Source: SZAS-103 sp038316385
GTDB taxonomy: Bacteria > Pseudomonadota > Gammaproteobacteria > Xanthomonadales > Xanthomonadaceae
Assembly: GCA_038316385.1 (NCBI GenBank)
Contig: JBBQAN010000013.1
Coordinates: 25,159 to 89,158, forward strand
Direction of reading: 5' to 3'
Length of the DNA stretch: 64,000 nucleotides
Positions 46,003 through 54,891 of this stretch are shown piece after piece. Under the pieces are notes generated by a model, which did no database searches, was not told where the DNA came from, and was given only the letters and a program-made list of their open reading frames with translations. Positions within the stretch are counted from its first letter, which is position 1. Every line of letters begins with the position of its first letter. Made by a program: the position numbers and the translations under genes.

Positions 46003-46530
46003 ATGAGACCAATCCGCACATTCGCTGCCGCACTCGCACTCGCCATGTCGTTCTCAGGATGCGTCATTCAAACCGACCACAGTTCGGTGTTCAATCACAT
46101 CACCCTGCACGACGGCAGCATATTGGTGCATGCGCAAAACGCACCGGATGCAGTCATGACGCCCTCGGGTGATCTGACCATCGACGGGAAAGCCGTAACG
46201 CTGACGCCTGATCAGCGCGACCTGCTCAAGCAGTACTACGCGCAGGTGATGATGATTCGCGACGATGGCATCGCGACCGGAAAAGCGGGCGCGGCGATGG
46301 CCGGGCACGTCATCGGCAGCGTCGCATCGGGTCTGGCGCACGGTAATCCGGACAGTATCGGCCCGGCCATCGAATCGCGCGCCAAGGGCATCGAAACCAA
46401 GGCGATGGCCATCTGCAACGACGTGGAGGCGCTGCGTACAAAGCAAACTGCGATCGCAGACGCCCTGCCGGCGTTCAAACCGTATGCGCTGATCGAAGCG
46501 AACGAGGTGACGGATTGCCGTTCGCAATGA
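46003..46530 (+). CDS. DUF2884 (YggN-like) lipoprotein
   Basis: A 175-aa lipoprotein with a lipobox ending at Cys20 (SFSGC). The core VTLTPDQRDLLKQYYAQV resembles the DUF2884/YggN family. A glycine-rich segment (GKAGAAMAGHVIGSVASGL) follows. AAGGAA lies before the ATG. It is 30 bases after the permease stop and probably belongs to the YtrA-controlled transcript. It should sit in the outer or inner membrane facing the periplasm. Confidence 0.75.
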   Translation: MRPIRTFAAALALAMSFSGCVIQTDHSSVFNHITLHDGSILVHAQNAPDAVMTPSGDLTIDGKAVTLTPDQRDLLKQYYAQVMMIRDDGIATGKAGAAMAGHVIGSVASGLAHGNPDSIGPAIESRAKGIETKAMAICNDVEALRTKQTAIADALPAFKPYALIEANEVTDCRSQ

Positions 46531-46611
46531 CGAGGATGCGGTTACTGCAACCGCCACCCCAGTTCTTGTATCCATCCCGGTAGCTGCAACCACTTCCAGA
46601 GGATTGCAATC

Positions 46612-47382
46612 ATGTGGAAACTTCTTGCCTGCGCATTGTTGTTCACTCCGGTGCTCGCGCACGCCGACGAATGCAGATTCCAGGCGCCACGCAATGCGCC
46701 GCTTGATCTAGCCGGCGTGCACACGCTGGTGGTCGACCTAGGCCATCACACCTTGCATCTGAACGGAACTGCGACCAACGCCGCGCAAGTTCACGGACGC
46801 GCCTGTGCAAGCTCGCAGGATCGCTTGACCGAATTGCAGATCACCCAGCATCGCGAAGGCGACCGTCTGATCCTCACTGCTGAAAATACCTCCTCCAGCT
46901 GGACGCTCAATTTATTCGGAGCGTCGCACTACGCTTATCTGGATCTGCAAGTCGAGGTTCCAGCAAATCTGGCGGTGGAGTTGAATATCGGCTCAGGCGA
47001 TGCGCATGTGGCGAATGTCGCGCAACTCATTGCCGGCGTCGGTTCCGGAGATCTGCATGTCAACGGAGTGCGCAGCCGTTTCGATGCGCATGTCGGATCG
47101 GGCGACATCAAGGCCGAGGACGTCGGCGAAACCCATGTCGCGTCGATCGGCTCCGGCGATTTCACCGTGAATCGCGTGCGCGGCGATCTTTCGATTGGCA
47201 GTATCGGATCGGGTGATGCGGATTTACGTGCCGTCGGCGGCACTGTCGATGTCAAATCGATCGGTTCCGGTGATCTGCGTGTCAACGGCGTCGCGCGCGA
47301 CCTGCATGTCGCACATGTCGGCAGCGGCGAGGTCGAACATGTTGCTGTCGCAGGCAAGGTCGATATTCCACACGAGGATTGA
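46612..47382 (+). CDS. Exported GSGD-repeat beta-solenoid protein (DUF2807/DUF4097-like)
   Basis: A 256-aa protein with a signal peptide (about residues 1-18, ending AHA). A beta-rich region leads into seven repeats headed by GSGD (one GSGE), spaced 17-19 residues between about 125 and 248. This is the pattern of DUF2807/DUF4097 putative auto-transporter adhesin head domains, which form right-handed beta-solenoids. It follows the YggN-like lipoprotein in the same direction with an 80-base gap and may be the last gene of the YtrA operon. Confidence 0.85.
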   Translation: MWKLLACALLFTPVLAHADECRFQAPRNAPLDLAGVHTLVVDLGHHTLHLNGTATNAAQVHGRACASSQDRLTELQITQHREGDRLILTAENTSSSWTLNLFGASHYAYLDLQVEVPANLAVELNIGSGDAHVANVAQLIAGVGSGDLHVNGVRSRFDAHVGSGDIKAEDVGETHVASIGSGDFTVNRVRGDLSIGSIGSGDADLRAVGGTVDVKSIGSGDLRVNGVARDLHVAHVGSGEVEHVAVAGKVDIPHED

Positions 47383-47524
47383 GGAGCCTGACTGAACTCC
47401 AGAAATCGCCGCGCAAAATTTCCATGAACTGGGCTTGAAGCTTGTGTATCGGTGAATGCGTTTCTCTATGAGCTCAAGCTCTTGGACGACATGATTTTGT
47501 AGCTATCCAGACACCTTTCCCGAA

Positions 47525-47911
47525 TCAGTAGCCTTTGCTCTGCGGCAGTCCATCGGCGATCTCGTAGTAATCGCCCTTGTCGCCCACGAAGATGTGTTTC
47601 GACAAGTGCGTTCCTGTTGATCCATCGAAGGATCCCATCGCGATGGCGATGAAGTCATGATCGCTCGGCTCCCAGAACAACGTGGACCCGCAGATCGAAC
47701 AGAAGCCACGCCGTACGTTGGCAGATGATTGAAACCAAGTGACGCCATCTGTGCCGTGCAGGGTCAACGCCGCGCGCGGCACGTTGGCGGATACAAAATA
47801 ATGCCCGGACTGTTTGCGGCATTGCGAGCAATGGCAGGCATCGGGCGGATGCTGAAATGCGCCTTCAACCTCGAACCGAACCGCACCGCAGAGGCAGCTT
47901 CCTCTCAGCAT
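47525..47911 (-). CDS. GFA (CENP-V/GFA domain) family protein
   Basis: A 128-aa zinc-binding protein of the glutathione-dependent formaldehyde-activating family. Zinc cysteines are visible in GSCLCGAV (Cys6, Cys8), in CHCSQCRK (near residues 26-31), and in GFCSICGS (near 75-78). The specific activity of such stand-alone proteins is generally unproven. The ATG at 47911 matches family starts and has GGGGAAA upstream. It is isolated between the GSGD protein and the response regulator. Confidence 0.88.
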   Translation of the reverse strand: MLRGSCLCGAVRFEVEGAFQHPPDACHCSQCRKQSGHYFVSANVPRAALTLHGTDGVTWFQSSANVRRGFCSICGSTLFWEPSDHDFIAIAMGSFDGSTGTHLSKHIFVGDKGDYYEIADGLPQSKGY

Positions 47912-48160
47912 CGCAATTTCCCCGGGAGTAGACGGGCTGGATTGAAGAATCGTAATCATTCGATCCGCATGCCGCCAGTGTTTGCACACGGCGAGCGAGG
48001 TAAATCTGCGGCTCGAATCCACCACAACGAATGCGCCGACTGTCAGCGCCCAAATGCTTTAGACTCTTTTCGCGTCCTATCCGAAATCGTGGGCTTTCCC
48101 TTATGATTCGATCAGTGCGCGTGGTCATCGCCTTGCGCGGCGGTGCGAAACGGGGGATGC

Positions 48161-49345
48161 ATGAACGGTGAAACGAGTTCTCTGACTCGAATACTTTTCG
48201 TCGACGACTCCAAGGTGATGCTCAAGACAGCGTCCAAGATTCTGCGCGCCGAATTCGATGTGATCACCGCCGTCGATGGCGACGATGCCTGGAGCAAACT
48301 CGAACTGGATCCCGACATCCAGGTTCTGTTCACCGATATCAACATGCCGGGGACCGACGGCTACGGACTGCTGAAGAAAGTCCGCATGGCCGATGATCCG
48401 GGGCTGCGCGGCATGCCGGTGATCATGGTCACCGGCGCAGACGATGCCGAATCGGCGCGTGTGAAGGCGATGGAACGGGGCGCCACGGATTTCATCGACA
48501 AGCGCGCCCTGAGCGCGGAACTACTGCCGCGCGCCCGCGCACATGCCAAGTACCAGCGCATGACCAGGCAACTGCAGGCGCAGTCCACACTCGATCCGCT
48601 GACAGGGCTCGCCAATGAAGCAGGCTTCCTCGCCCGGCTGGAGCAGGACATTTCCTACGCCCGCCGGCACGCGCAGGAATTGGCCATCATGCGCGTGGAA
48701 ATCGAGGGCTTGTCCACGACATTCCAGGATATCGGCGAAGGAATCGTCGAGCAGGTGGTGATGCACGTGGCAAACCTGATACGCGCGCGCATCCGCCACG
48801 AGGACACTGCGGGGCGTATCGGGCTGGGCGGTTTCGCGATATCAGCACCGGGCGGCCATCGGCAAGGCATCGAAGCCGAGGCGGCCAAACTGCAGCGGCA
48901 GGCTGCGGAGATCGTGTTCGATATCGACGGACAAGCATTCCCGCTTGTGTTGCATACGGCTGTCATCGGCGCCGAAGCAGGCGCATGGAGCACGCCGCAA
49001 GATGCAATGCTGCGCTGCCAGATGATGCTGGATGATGAGCGCGAACGGACCGCAGCGGCAGCGGCGCGGGCACACGTCGAACAAATACAGACTGCAAGGC
49101 CAGCGCCCGAACCAACACCGCAGATTGCCCAGATCGAGGCAAAAGAACCGGTCACTGCGGAAGCGACGCCAGCAACCGAGCCGCAGTGGATCGATCGTCG
49201 TCGCGATCAGCCACAACCAGGCGCCACCCGGCCGATCATCAGAAAGACGTTGAACGCACTGCAACGCTCGCTGTCGTACCTGTGGTCGATGGGCGCGAAA
49301 CAAGCGAGGCGGCTGGCCCGCTTCCTGCGGAAGTTGCTCGGCTGA
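48161..49345 (+). CDS. Response regulator with degenerate GGDEF domain
   Basis: A 394-aa protein. The receiver domain (about residues 8-125) is canonical: FVDDS acidic pocket, phosphoacceptor Asp in LFTDINMPG, VTGAD, and a lysine in the DFIDKRALS segment. A GGDEF-fold domain follows at about 140-300 but reads RIGLGGFAI at the active site and cannot be catalytic. The last 90 residues are Ala/Pro/Glu-rich, then basic and amphipathic (SLSYLWSMGAKQARRLARFL), perhaps membrane- or partner-binding. The next gene starts about 50 bases later in the same direction. Confidence 0.85.
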   Translation: MNGETSSLTRILFVDDSKVMLKTASKILRAEFDVITAVDGDDAWSKLELDPDIQVLFTDINMPGTDGYGLLKKVRMADDPGLRGMPVIMVTGADDAESARVKAMERGATDFIDKRALSAELLPRARAHAKYQRMTRQLQAQSTLDPLTGLANEAGFLARLEQDISYARRHAQELAIMRVEIEGLSTTFQDIGEGIVEQVVMHVANLIRARIRHEDTAGRIGLGGFAISAPGGHRQGIEAEAAKLQRQAAEIVFDIDGQAFPLVLHTAVIGAEAGAWSTPQDAMLRCQMMLDDERERTAAAAARAHVEQIQTARPAPEPTPQIAQIEAKEPVTAEATPATEPQWIDRRRDQPQPGATRPIIRKTLNALQRSLSYLWSMGAKQARRLARFLRKLLG

Positions 49346-49397
49346 TGAGTGCAGTGCATCGCGACCCTTGCGCTCCCGGGAATCCAGCGGGACTACG

Positions 49398-50384
49398 ATG
49401 GTCATGAAAAACCAGTGGATCATCCAGTGCGTTGGAGCCAGCGAGGACGACGAAGCCTATCTGCGTCTGCTGCTGCGTTCCGCACGCAAGCAGGTGGGTG
49501 AAGACTGGGCCTGGGGCAGCGAGTCGGAAGCGGATCTGCTGTTGATGGACAGGCATAGCCCGATTGACGATGCGGCGATCCGGCGCGCCGCCGTGCCTGG
49601 AGTCGCCAGCGCGCTGCTGATCAATGCGGACGAACCGATGCCAGCGGGCCTGTTTCTGCGCAAGCCATTCCACAAGGATGCTTTCGCCGCATTACTGGGG
49701 GAAACAGTCGCGAAGAGCGGCTCCGCCGAACACGCGAACCATTCCGTCGCGCCCGTCACGGCGCAAGCCAGTTCGACCGGCCCTGCTCTGCAAAGCCTGC
49801 CGCAAACCGACAACGGTTCGCTTCCTGCGCCTACTAACAAGGTGGCCACGCCGGACGTTGACCAAAACTCCACGCGCTGGCTACTCCAGTACCTGCCTCA
49901 AAGGATCTTCGGCGGACCGGCGCAAATCGCGTTACCCGATGCGCCGCTACTGGTGATCGATCCAGAAGCGCGGATGTTCTTCGCGAACGGCCCCCTGCCC
50001 GCACTCGAACCGTATTCCCGCGAGGCCTTGCGTTTCGGAGACTGGAAGCGCCTCACCAGTACCGAACTGGCCGAAGCGCGCAAGGGAGTGGACGCCAGGC
50101 CTTACGCGCAACTCATATGGATGGATAGCTTCATCCACTCAAAGGGATCGCTTTCCCGGCGCTTCGATCCCGAAGGTAGCTATCGACTCACCAAACGACT
50201 CGAGCTGGCGAACGACTATCCACGCGCGCTGCGCATCAGCGCCCAAATGGAGCGTTCACGCAAACTCGCCGACATCGCCCGCGCGAGCGGAGCGGAGCTC
50301 GCCGAAGTGTTCGATGTCGTCAATGCGTACGAGGCGATCGGTTACCTCGAATGGACCCGCCAGGGGGCGGCGCCAGCGCGCTGA
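49398..50384 (+). CDS. Hypothetical protein with probable pseudo-receiver domain
   Basis: A 328-aa protein without a recognised family. The first 100 residues keep a receiver-like order: hydrophobic strand, DLLLMD near residue 48, SALLI near 73, and LRKPF near 87 in the position of the Lys-Pro of receivers. The N-terminal acidic pair is absent. A Ser/Ala/Pro-rich linker (about 105-165) leads to a helical C-terminal domain of about 150 residues. GGGA lies before the ATG at 49398. Its position after the REC-GGDEF gene suggests a shared signalling pathway. Confidence 0.7.
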   Translation: MVMKNQWIIQCVGASEDDEAYLRLLLRSARKQVGEDWAWGSESEADLLLMDRHSPIDDAAIRRAAVPGVASALLINADEPMPAGLFLRKPFHKDAFAALLGETVAKSGSAEHANHSVAPVTAQASSTGPALQSLPQTDNGSLPAPTNKVATPDVDQNSTRWLLQYLPQRIFGGPAQIALPDAPLLVIDPEARMFFANGPLPALEPYSREALRFGDWKRLTSTELAEARKGVDARPYAQLIWMDSFIHSKGSLSRRFDPEGSYRLTKRLELANDYPRALRISAQMERSRKLADIARASGAELAEVFDVVNAYEAIGYLEWTRQGAAPAR

Positions 50385-50411
50385 AGGCGCAGCACTTCCT
50401 GTCCGTGGAGA

Positions 50412-51086
50412 TCATGCTAGCAAGCGCAGCGCGTCCAATTCGCGCCGCATGGCTTGGACCTCAGCTTCCAACGCATCCACGCGTGCCTCAAGGCCGCCTC
50501 GTCTCGACGTTGTGGACGCGGCGTCGCCGGGAACGGCCATGTCGGCCGCCGACACCGGCCCGCACAAAAGATGCATGTAGCGGTCCTCACGCTGGCCAGT
50601 GTTGCGCCCGAGATTGACGACGAGCGTCGGCGTACGTTGCGCCAGTCGCTCGAGTGTCAAGCGGACGTCTTCGAAGCTAGCGGACCCGGTCAGGCGCTCG
50701 CTGCGTGCGTGCAACTCGGCGAGGGTTTGCGGGCCGCGAAGCAGCAGCATCGCCAGTAGAGCCTGCTGGCGAACAGTGACCGACCAGTACTGGGCGAAAC
50801 GATGCTCATAGCGCTGCGCACGCGCACCTTCAACCGCGCGCACCAAGCCTTTCTCGGTCATCTCGCGTAGGGCATGCCCGACTTCCCCGGGCTCGAGTTC
50901 CATGACCGGCTCGCGATTGTTCTTCTGGTTGCAGGCGACGACAACTGAATTCGCGGTCAGTGGATAGACTTCTGGCGTCGTCGCCTCTTTTTCGATGAGA
51001 CAACCGAGGATGCGCGCCTCGATCGCGCTCAACGTCGCAAAGGCGCTTTCGCCGCCATCTTCAACCGTAGTTTGTGCCAGGGACAT
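50412..51086 (-). CDS. YceH family protein (DUF480, UPF0502)
   Basis: A 224-aa protein of the DUF480 family. It begins with ARILGCLIEKEATTPEVYPLT and continues with two winged-helix-like domains (CNQKNNREPVMEL..., LLMLLLRGPQTLAELHARSERL). The C-terminal end is a coiled coil (VDALEAEVQAMRRELDAL). The function is unknown; DNA binding is suggested by the fold only. It ends about 28 bases after the convergent pseudo-receiver gene. Confidence 0.9.
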   Translation of the reverse strand: MSLAQTTVEDGGESAFATLSAIEARILGCLIEKEATTPEVYPLTANSVVVACNQKNNREPVMELEPGEVGHALREMTEKGLVRAVEGARAQRYEHRFAQYWSVTVRQQALLAMLLLRGPQTLAELHARSERLTGSASFEDVRLTLERLAQRTPTLVVNLGRNTGQREDRYMHLLCGPVSAADMAVPGDAASTTSRRGGLEARVDALEAEVQAMRRELDALRLLA

Positions 51087-51217
51087 GCTGCGTCCGCGCT
51101 TCGGAATGAGCAGCCATTATGTCGGAGCGGCAGCGTGACGGACACCGGCACAAAAAAGTGTCCAGCGCAGATCAACACTTGAATTGGAAATCTGCTCTGG
51201 CAGCTTTTTTCGGCCCG

Positions 51218-51724
51218 TCACGGAAACCGGGTGATGCCACCCAAGGTGTCGTTCAGCTTCTTGTAGTTGTCCTTCACAGCGGCCGCATCGCCGGAACCGG
51301 CTGCCACTTTCAGCTTCTGCAAGTAGTTCGCGACGAGCGCTATCTTCTGCTGCAGCCGGGTCTGCTCGTCGGCCGACAACTTCGATGCATGCGCCGGCAG
51401 CGCGGCAATGAGATCCCCGATGGCGTCCGCCTTGGTCTGCGCATCCTTCCACGCGCCGCCGTCGACCGCCTTCTGGAGCGCGTAGCTTTGCTTGTCGAGT
51501 GCCATCCATATCTCATCCGTTGTCGCGGGAATCGGCGTACCGGCGACGCTTGCAGACCCAGCCGGAGGCGATGCGCCCGATGCCTGCTCGGCATGCTTGT
51601 CGGCCGGCAGCGCCAGAAATTGTGTGACCGAAGAGGTGTCAGGCGGCTTGCCGGAACCGCAGGCGGCGAGGATGGCAGTGAGAGCGATAGCGATGAGGAG
51701 ATGGGCGGCGGTTCGGATATGCAC
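51218..51724 (-). CDS. Putative lipoprotein
   Basis: A 168-aa protein from a GTG start (VHIRTAAHLLIAIALTAILAAC). A lipobox LAAC ends at about residue 22. The rest is helical and Ala/Lys-rich (LQQKIALVANYLQKLKVAAGSGD). No family is recognised. AGGAC lies eight bases before the GTG. A longer in-frame reading would place the signal peptide internally and is rejected. Confidence 0.7.
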   Translation of the reverse strand: MHIRTAAHLLIAIALTAILAACGSGKPPDTSSVTQFLALPADKHAEQASGASPPAGSASVAGTPIPATTDEIWMALDKQSYALQKAVDGGAWKDAQTKADAIGDLIAALPAHASKLSADEQTRLQQKIALVANYLQKLKVAAGSGDAAAVKDNYKKLNDTLGGITRFP

Positions 51725-51838
51725 TGGGGATAGTCCTGAAAATTCACATGATTGATCCGAAAAGAATTTAGTGGTCTCTGAATTAATTCCTCCACCCCTT
51801 CCCTTCCCCGGAGATGCAGGGGAGGAAAATCGGAAGGC

Positions 51839-51860
51839 CCTCAAATAGTACTATTTGAGG
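51839..51860. promoter_or_regulatory. Perfect 22-bp palindrome in the 318-bp gap before the REC-REC-GGDEF-EAL gene
   Basis: CCTCAAATAGT and ACTATTTGAGG form a gap-free palindrome with 11-base arms. It lies between a divergent lipoprotein gene and the response regulator gene. The rest of the 51725-52042 gap shows CCCC/GGGG-rich stretches near 51800 and 51900, and no ORF or clear promoter. The palindrome could be an operator for an unknown dimeric regulator. Confidence 0.5.
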
Positions 51861-52042
51861 ATCGAATCTACATTCGGTGGAATGGGACCATGGTTTCTAA
51901 CTCCCTTTCCCCGGAAGCTGCGGTCTGTCGCAGCCACGGTTTTCTGGCCGAGTCGCCCGAATTGGGTTACAACTCGAATCAGCGCAGGGGTTGATTGCTT
52001 CCCTGCCCGGATTGGTAGCGTCGAGGACAGAAGCAGGCAGCC

Positions 52043-54127
52043 ATGAGCGAATCGCTTACACCGCGCAGCATCTACATCCTAAGCAACGCCCATGCGTTCT
52101 CGGTCGAACTCGGCAAACGTCTGGAAGACGCCGGCTTTCAGGTCGAATCGGTCGATACCGTCGACGAGTTTTCCGAATTGGTGATGGGGCTGTCGCCGCA
52201 CGCGGTGATGGTGGACGCATCGCACATGGCTGATCTCGCCGCCGTCGGCACGGCGCGCCACGCCGCTCAGCAGCGCGGTCGCGACAAGACCCACCGCATC
52301 CCGCTGATCGCGATGGCGACCGAGGACAACTTCAAGGAACGGCTGGAAGCGCGCCGCGCCGGGGTCGACACGCTGCTGTTCCCGCCCTTCGGAGCCGCCG
52401 AGGTCGTGCGCCAGATCAAGGCGTTGCTGGCACCCAAAATCAAGGACAGCATGCGCGTGCTGATCGTGGAGGACGACCGCGCCCAGGCGCTGTTCGCGCA
52501 GAGCGTGCTGAGCAACGCCGGCATGCAGGCCGAGGTCGAGCAGGACCCAATGCACGTGCTCGAGGCGCTCGAATCGCTGCGCCCGGATCTGGTCCTCATG
52601 GACCTGCACATGCCCGATGCGAACGGCGTCGAACTGACTGCACTGATCCGCGAACATCCAGAATTCAAGACCACGCCAATCGTGTTCCTGTCCGGCGAGA
52701 GCGATCCGGAGGCGCGCTTCGATGCGATCGACGCCGGCGGCGACGATTTCCTGGCCAAACCCATTCGCCCCAGGCACCTGATCGCCTCGGTGCGCAATCG
52801 CGTCCTGCGCATGCGCAGCTTGCACAGTACGGAAACGGCCGCCACCGCACCCAGCCCGCGCGACGAGGCGACCGGCTTGTACCCACGCGAATTCCTGCTG
52901 GAACGTATCCAGGCCGCGCTGGGCTCCGATGCCGACGATCCGGCGGCCCTGGGCGGCGTGCTGTTCGTGAAGATCAACGGTTCTTCCGCACTGCGCGGGC
53001 GCATTGGGCTAGCCGCGCTTGAACATTTGTTCGTCGCCGCTGGCCGGGTAATCGCAAGCGCGATCGGCGAATCCCATATGACCGCGGGCATCAACGACAA
53101 CGCTTTCCTGGTGCTGGCAACCGGCCTCGACGACGACGCGCTCGACGCGCTCGCGCAGAACGTGCGCCAGCAGTTGATGGAGCACTCGTTCGAGGCCGGC
53201 GACATGACCATGCGACTGCGCATTTCGGTCGGCGTGTGCCCGCTGCACGCCGGGTTCGACGATGCGAATGCACTGTTCGACGCGGTCGAACGCACCAGTC
53301 GCGAGGCACGCGGAAGCGAGTCTGGCGTCAAGCGCTACGTGTCGCTCGAGAGCGCCGAACGCCATCGGGGGGCCGCGGAGGTCGAGCGGCTGCGTGACGC
53401 GATCCGCGACGGCGGCCTCGAACTCGCCTACCAGCCGATCGTCTCCGTGAAGGGTAGCCCCGAGGCGCAATTCCAAACCTTGGTGCGGATGCGTGATGCG
53501 GATGGCCGGATGCTGGCTGCCGCGCAGATACTGCCGGTTGCCGAGCACGGGAAGCTCATGATCGAACTCGACCGCTGGGCGCTTTCACACGCGCTGGGCG
53601 TCATGTGCCAGCAGCGCGACCGCTGGGGACCCGTACGGTTGTTCGTGCCGCAGTCGATTGCGACCCTCACGTCGCCGGATCAGGCCGCTTGGCTGGAGGC
53701 CGAGGTGACCCGCCGGGGTGCGGCAGGCTTGGCGCTGGTGCTCGAATGCCGGCTCGTGGACGCACTGCTCAATCCACCCGCGTTGGCGTCGCTGGTCGAG
53801 GCGCTGAGCAAGATCAAGGTCCGTCTGTGTCTGGTGCAGTACGAACACGGCGACGACGCGAACCACCTGCTCGAAACGGTTCCATGGGCTTTCATCAAGC
53901 TCGCGCCGAAGTACGTTGCCGTGAACGCGCCGCCGGGCGTGCGCAACGAATTGAAACTGGCCATCGACAACGCGCACCGGCTTGGCATTGAAGTCATCGG
54001 ACCTCGCGTGGAGGACGCGCAGGCGGCAGCGACCCTCTGGATGAGCGGTATCGACTTCATCCAGGGCAATCTGGTGCAGGAAGTCGGCAGTTCCCTCGAA
54101 TTCGATTTCAAGGTGTCGGTGTTCTGA
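52043..54127 (+). CDS. REC-REC-GGDEF-EAL protein with degenerate catalytic sites
   Basis: A 694-aa cytoplasmic signalling protein. The first receiver-like domain (about 8-130) lacks the acidic pair and the lysine (LLFPPF). The second receiver (about 137-255) is canonical: IVEDD, LVLMDLHMP, FLSGE and LAKPI. The GGDEF domain (about 270-420) reads AGINDNAF. The EAL domain (about 440-690) has lost EAL (reads FQTLVRM) and the IDDFG motif. It is therefore probably a c-di-GMP or protein-binding receptor of FimX type rather than an enzyme. It may pair with the REC and pseudo-receiver genes just upstream. Confidence 0.88.
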   Translation: MSESLTPRSIYILSNAHAFSVELGKRLEDAGFQVESVDTVDEFSELVMGLSPHAVMVDASHMADLAAVGTARHAAQQRGRDKTHRIPLIAMATEDNFKERLEARRAGVDTLLFPPFGAAEVVRQIKALLAPKIKDSMRVLIVEDDRAQALFAQSVLSNAGMQAEVEQDPMHVLEALESLRPDLVLMDLHMPDANGVELTALIREHPEFKTTPIVFLSGESDPEARFDAIDAGGDDFLAKPIRPRHLIASVRNRVLRMRSLHSTETAATAPSPRDEATGLYPREFLLERIQAALGSDADDPAALGGVLFVKINGSSALRGRIGLAALEHLFVAAGRVIASAIGESHMTAGINDNAFLVLATGLDDDALDALAQNVRQQLMEHSFEAGDMTMRLRISVGVCPLHAGFDDANALFDAVERTSREARGSESGVKRYVSLESAERHRGAAEVERLRDAIRDGGLELAYQPIVSVKGSPEAQFQTLVRMRDADGRMLAAAQILPVAEHGKLMIELDRWALSHALGVMCQQRDRWGPVRLFVPQSIATLTSPDQAAWLEAEVTRRGAAGLALVLECRLVDALLNPPALASLVEALSKIKVRLCLVQYEHGDDANHLLETVPWAFIKLAPKYVAVNAPPGVRNELKLAIDNAHRLGIEVIGPRVEDAQAAATLWMSGIDFIQGNLVQEVGSSLEFDFKVSVF

Positions 54128-54180
54128 CGAGCGCAACGTGGTAATGGAAGTAGCTAACCTTTATTGACTGTACCAGTCTC

Positions 54181-54402
54181 TTGTACCGCTGGAATGCCGT
54201 CCAATACCCCTACGGCCTCTCGATCATGTTCGGCCTTGGCCATTTCTATCAAGGACTGGAAATCGCGATTGCTACCGCAATGTCTGGCACTGTGTTGGCA
54301 CTGCTCTACCTGCGACGGCGCTCGGCGATGGAGCCAATCGCCGCGCATGCGTTCAGTGACATCCTTGCCATTCCTGGCGCGACCATGCAGGCGCAAGGCT
54401 GA
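54181..54402 (+). pseudogene. C-terminal fragment of a CPBP-family intramembrane protease
   Basis: About 70 residues reading FGLGHFYQGLEI, then GTVLALLYLRRRSAMEPIAAHAFSDIL. These are the second and third motifs (GLGHxYQG and HAxxD) of CPBP (CAAX protease and bacteriocin-processing) proteins, which are normally 220 aa or more. The N-terminal helices and the EExxxR motif are missing, and an in-frame stop lies just upstream. It is a decayed remnant. Confidence 0.6.
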
Positions 54403-54450
54403 CGACACAAAACGAAAAGCGACTCGCGCCGAACGGCGCGTGGGTGGGTT

Positions 54451-54837
54451 TCATTGACCGGCAGGTGGTTGCCATAATTCGACCTTGTTACCCTCGGGAT
54501 CGATCACCCAACCAAACTTTCCATAGTCGGAGTCATCGATCTTGTCGAGAACGTTGCAGCCTTCCGCTTTCAGCGCCGCGAGCAGAGCGTGCAGGTCCTC
54601 GACGCGATAGTTGACCATGAACGCGGCTTTGCTCGGCGCAAACTGATCGCTCTCCTCGGCAGCAATCGACCACGCAGTCGTTCCGCCGGTGGGCTTGCCA
54701 TCGCAATCGGCCCAGTCGAACGCAGTGCCACCCCACACCTGGACGTCGACGCCAAGATGACGCTTGTACCAGGCTTGCAGTGCCGGTGCGTCCTTTGCCT
54801 TGAAAAAGATGCCGCCGATACCGGTCACTCGTCTCAT
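54451..54837 (-). CDS. VOC family (glyoxalase-like) protein
   Basis: A 128-aa single-module vicinal oxygen chelate protein. Key features are GIGGIFFKAKDAPALQAWYKRHLGVD at the start and the closing GWVIDPEGNKVELWQPP with the metal-ligand glutamate. The substrate is unknown. GGAGA precedes the ATG at 54837. Confidence 0.85.
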   Translation of the reverse strand: MRRVTGIGGIFFKAKDAPALQAWYKRHLGVDVQVWGGTAFDWADCDGKPTGGTTAWSIAAEESDQFAPSKAAFMVNYRVEDLHALLAALKAEGCNVLDKIDDSDYGKFGWVIDPEGNKVELWQPPAGQ

Positions 54838-54891
54838 GGTGAATCTCCGGTGTGTGGTTGGACGTGCGACCTGATGCTGGATCAAGCCGTG

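Noticed and set aside
54164..54457. A 97-codon frame overlapping the CPBP fragment
   Set aside because: It is Ser/Arg/Cys-rich without homology; the other frame carries the CPBP motifs.
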